From assembly GCA_012800665.1 (NCBI GenBank), contig JAAZIW010000228.1, positions 1-6,554 of the forward strand: a DNA stretch of 6,554 bases, read 5' to 3'. Below the pieces are notes generated by a model. The model was not told the origin of the DNA, did not search any database, and saw nothing but the letters and a program-made list of their open reading frames with translations. Made by a program: the position numbers and the translations under genes. This DNA is from Rikenellaceae bacterium. GTDB taxonomy: Bacteria; Bacteroidota; Bacteroidia; Bacteroidales; UBA932. This document shows, piece by piece, positions 5,424-6,554 of the stretch (its first letter is position 1; each line of letters begins with the position of its first letter).

Positions 5424-6554
5424 CTTTTCATTAGTCTTCCCACCGCATGCTCAAGGCTCACCGATGGTTCAATAATATTATATTCTTTCCAAAAATCGGT
5501 ATCGGTAAAAAGCCCCGCCTTGTCGGAAAGAGCCTCCCTCAGACGGAATTGCTCTGCCCGCGGAATAGGCACGGCATCAGGATACTTATCTGTAACCACC
5601 AATTCGTTAATGGAAGTATAATTCGTATAAAACAAGCGTTTGCGCCAGTCGCAGGAGAATCTCAACAGTGAACGGAAAAAACTTATTCTCCACCTGTCGC
5701 CGTCCAAGCGGTAATTTATGACAATCGAAAGTTCCTTCGGGTGAAAGCGCAGTCCGGCGGGTTTTCGGAGGAGTATATCATCTGTAGCTTTTCTTTCATC
5801 GCTCATATCGAGCGAAAGCTCAATCCTCGAAAAAGCATAGGTTTCGGAATCTATATAAAACGTGCCGAAGTAAAGGGCATAGGGACGTTCCACCATAGGA
5901 TAAATCTGCACCGTAAGATTCAACCTGCCATCTATCTTCACGGGAACACCCATCTCCATATTGTAGAAACCAAGTTCGGCCTGGTTCAGCAGAAATCTCA
6001 AATTCTTCACCACATCGAAATCGACCGCCTGGGTGGGCCCTCCCAAAAATTTTACGCTGAGCGTATCCTTCCGGCGGGAGCTGATAAGTATGCGGCTTTT
6101 CACAAGGGCGGCGGCATCCCTGTAAATACCGCGGCTGTATGGAGTCTTGAAGAGTTTGGACACCGCCTCCGAAACATAAATATAGCGTTGGCGTTTCTGC
6201 ATAGTTTCGCGGTAGAAGCATTGCAGCAGCTCTTCCTCATTGGAATAATTGTCGGGGATGCGCTTTATGGCCTGTTGAACGAGCAAGCGCGGCTGGGCCG
6301 ACAACACAATGGCGGGGTCGATTGAGAAGATGGAGGGGGTAAGATAGACGGTCATGGAAGTTGCCTCCACGGGAAGTTTCCTGCTCTCATAGCCGAGATA
6401 AGAAAACACAAGGGTATCGATGGGTATGTCCGATTTGATGAGAAAGCCGCCGTCAGAATTGGTGATGGTGGCATAATGCCTGCCCTCCATAAGAACATTG
6501 ACGAACTGAAGCGCATTGCCTGTCTTGGCATCCCGCACCTTGCCGCTTACGCTA
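5420..6554 (-). CDS. Envelope protein with carboxypeptidase-regulatory-like N-terminal domain (5' truncated by window)
   Basis: About 377 residues are visible; the frame stays open to the window edge, where SVSGKVRDAKTGNALQFVNV gives the first strand of a CarboxypepD_reg-like beta-sandwich. The GTG at 6538 is therefore an internal Val codon. The domain continues through TNSDGGFLIKSDIP and VFSYLGYESRKLPV to about residue 75. Next comes VQQAIKRIPDNYSNEEELLQCFYRE, a pattern known from Bacteroidota exported proteins, and a long beta-rich region (YPMVERPYALYFGTFYIDSETYAFSRIELSL) resembling DUF5686-type periplasmic parts, but without a following outer-membrane barrel. Any signal peptide lies beyond the window. 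Export to the envelope is inferred from the domain type. The exact function is unknown, and the coupling to the MBL enzyme (ATGA) does not by itself reveal it. Confidence 0.8.
   Translation of the reverse strand, partial: SVSGKVRDAKTGNALQFVNVLMEGRHYATITNSDGGFLIKSDIPIDTLVFSYLGYESRKLPVEATSMTVYLTPSIFSIDPAIVLSAQPRLLVQQAIKRIPDNYSNEEELLQCFYRETMQKRQRYIYVSEAVSKLFKTPYSRGIYRDAAALVKSRILISSRRKDTLSVKFLGGPTQAVDFDVVKNLRFLLNQAELGFYNMEMGVPVKIDGRLNLTVQIYPMVERPYALYFGTFYIDSETYAFSRIELSLDMSDERKATDDILLRKPAGLRFHPKELSIVINYRLDGDRWRISFFRSLLRFSCDWRKRLFYTNYTSINELVVTDKYPDAVPIPRAEQFRLREALSDKAGLFTDTDFWKEYNIIEPSVSLEHAVGRLMKR

Noticed and set aside
5741..6325. 194-codon open frame on the + strand opposite the envelope protein gene
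   Set aside because: Shadow of the well-supported - strand gene; no conserved motifs.

Overview
The window looks like a Bacteroidota chromosome segment, probably Bacteroidales. The signs are a TamB-type C-terminus, a carboxypeptidase-regulatory-domain envelope protein, general absence of Shine-Dalgarno sequences, and one clear Bacteroidetes-type promoter (TTG-N20-TAACTTTG). I cannot name a genus. There are no rRNA, tRNA or CRISPR loci.

Left part, + strand (1-2617): a tightly packed run of four genes with overlapping ends. They are the 3' end of a tamB-like gene, a short RsmI-like SAM methyltransferase, folB (dihydroneopterin aldolase, folate synthesis) and an mtaB-type tRNA methylthiotransferase. 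They were probably co-transcribed. A possible imperfect hairpin terminator starts right after the mtaB stop codon.

Middle (2618-4559): an A+T-richer accessory island. It begins with three copies of a TTTCTGTCCACCTTT repeat and an AT-rich spacer. Then, on the - strand, comes a three-gene module read from 4410 down to 2855: an XRE-family repressor, an ImmA/IrrE-type metallopeptidase, and a PIN-domain-like nuclease. The nuclease gene is split by a -1 frameshift that separates its first catalytic aspartate from the rest of the domain. A Bacteroidetes promoter lies just upstream of the repressor gene, framed by an 8-bp inverted repeat (GTGGCAAA/TTTGCCAC), with a 12-bp palindrome just beyond. The layout suggests a repressor that controls its own promoter, a protease that may relieve repression by cutting it, and a toxic or defensive nuclease as output, here apparently inactivated.

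Right part, - strand (4560-6554): a PhnP-like metallo-beta-lactamase-fold phosphodiesterase, translationally coupled (ATGA overlap) to an upstream envelope protein with an N-terminal carboxypeptidase-regulatory-like domain. The latter runs off the window edge.

The most interesting part is the XRE / ImmA / PIN module: its promoter architecture, the frameshifted nuclease, and its apparent insertion between two housekeeping operons.
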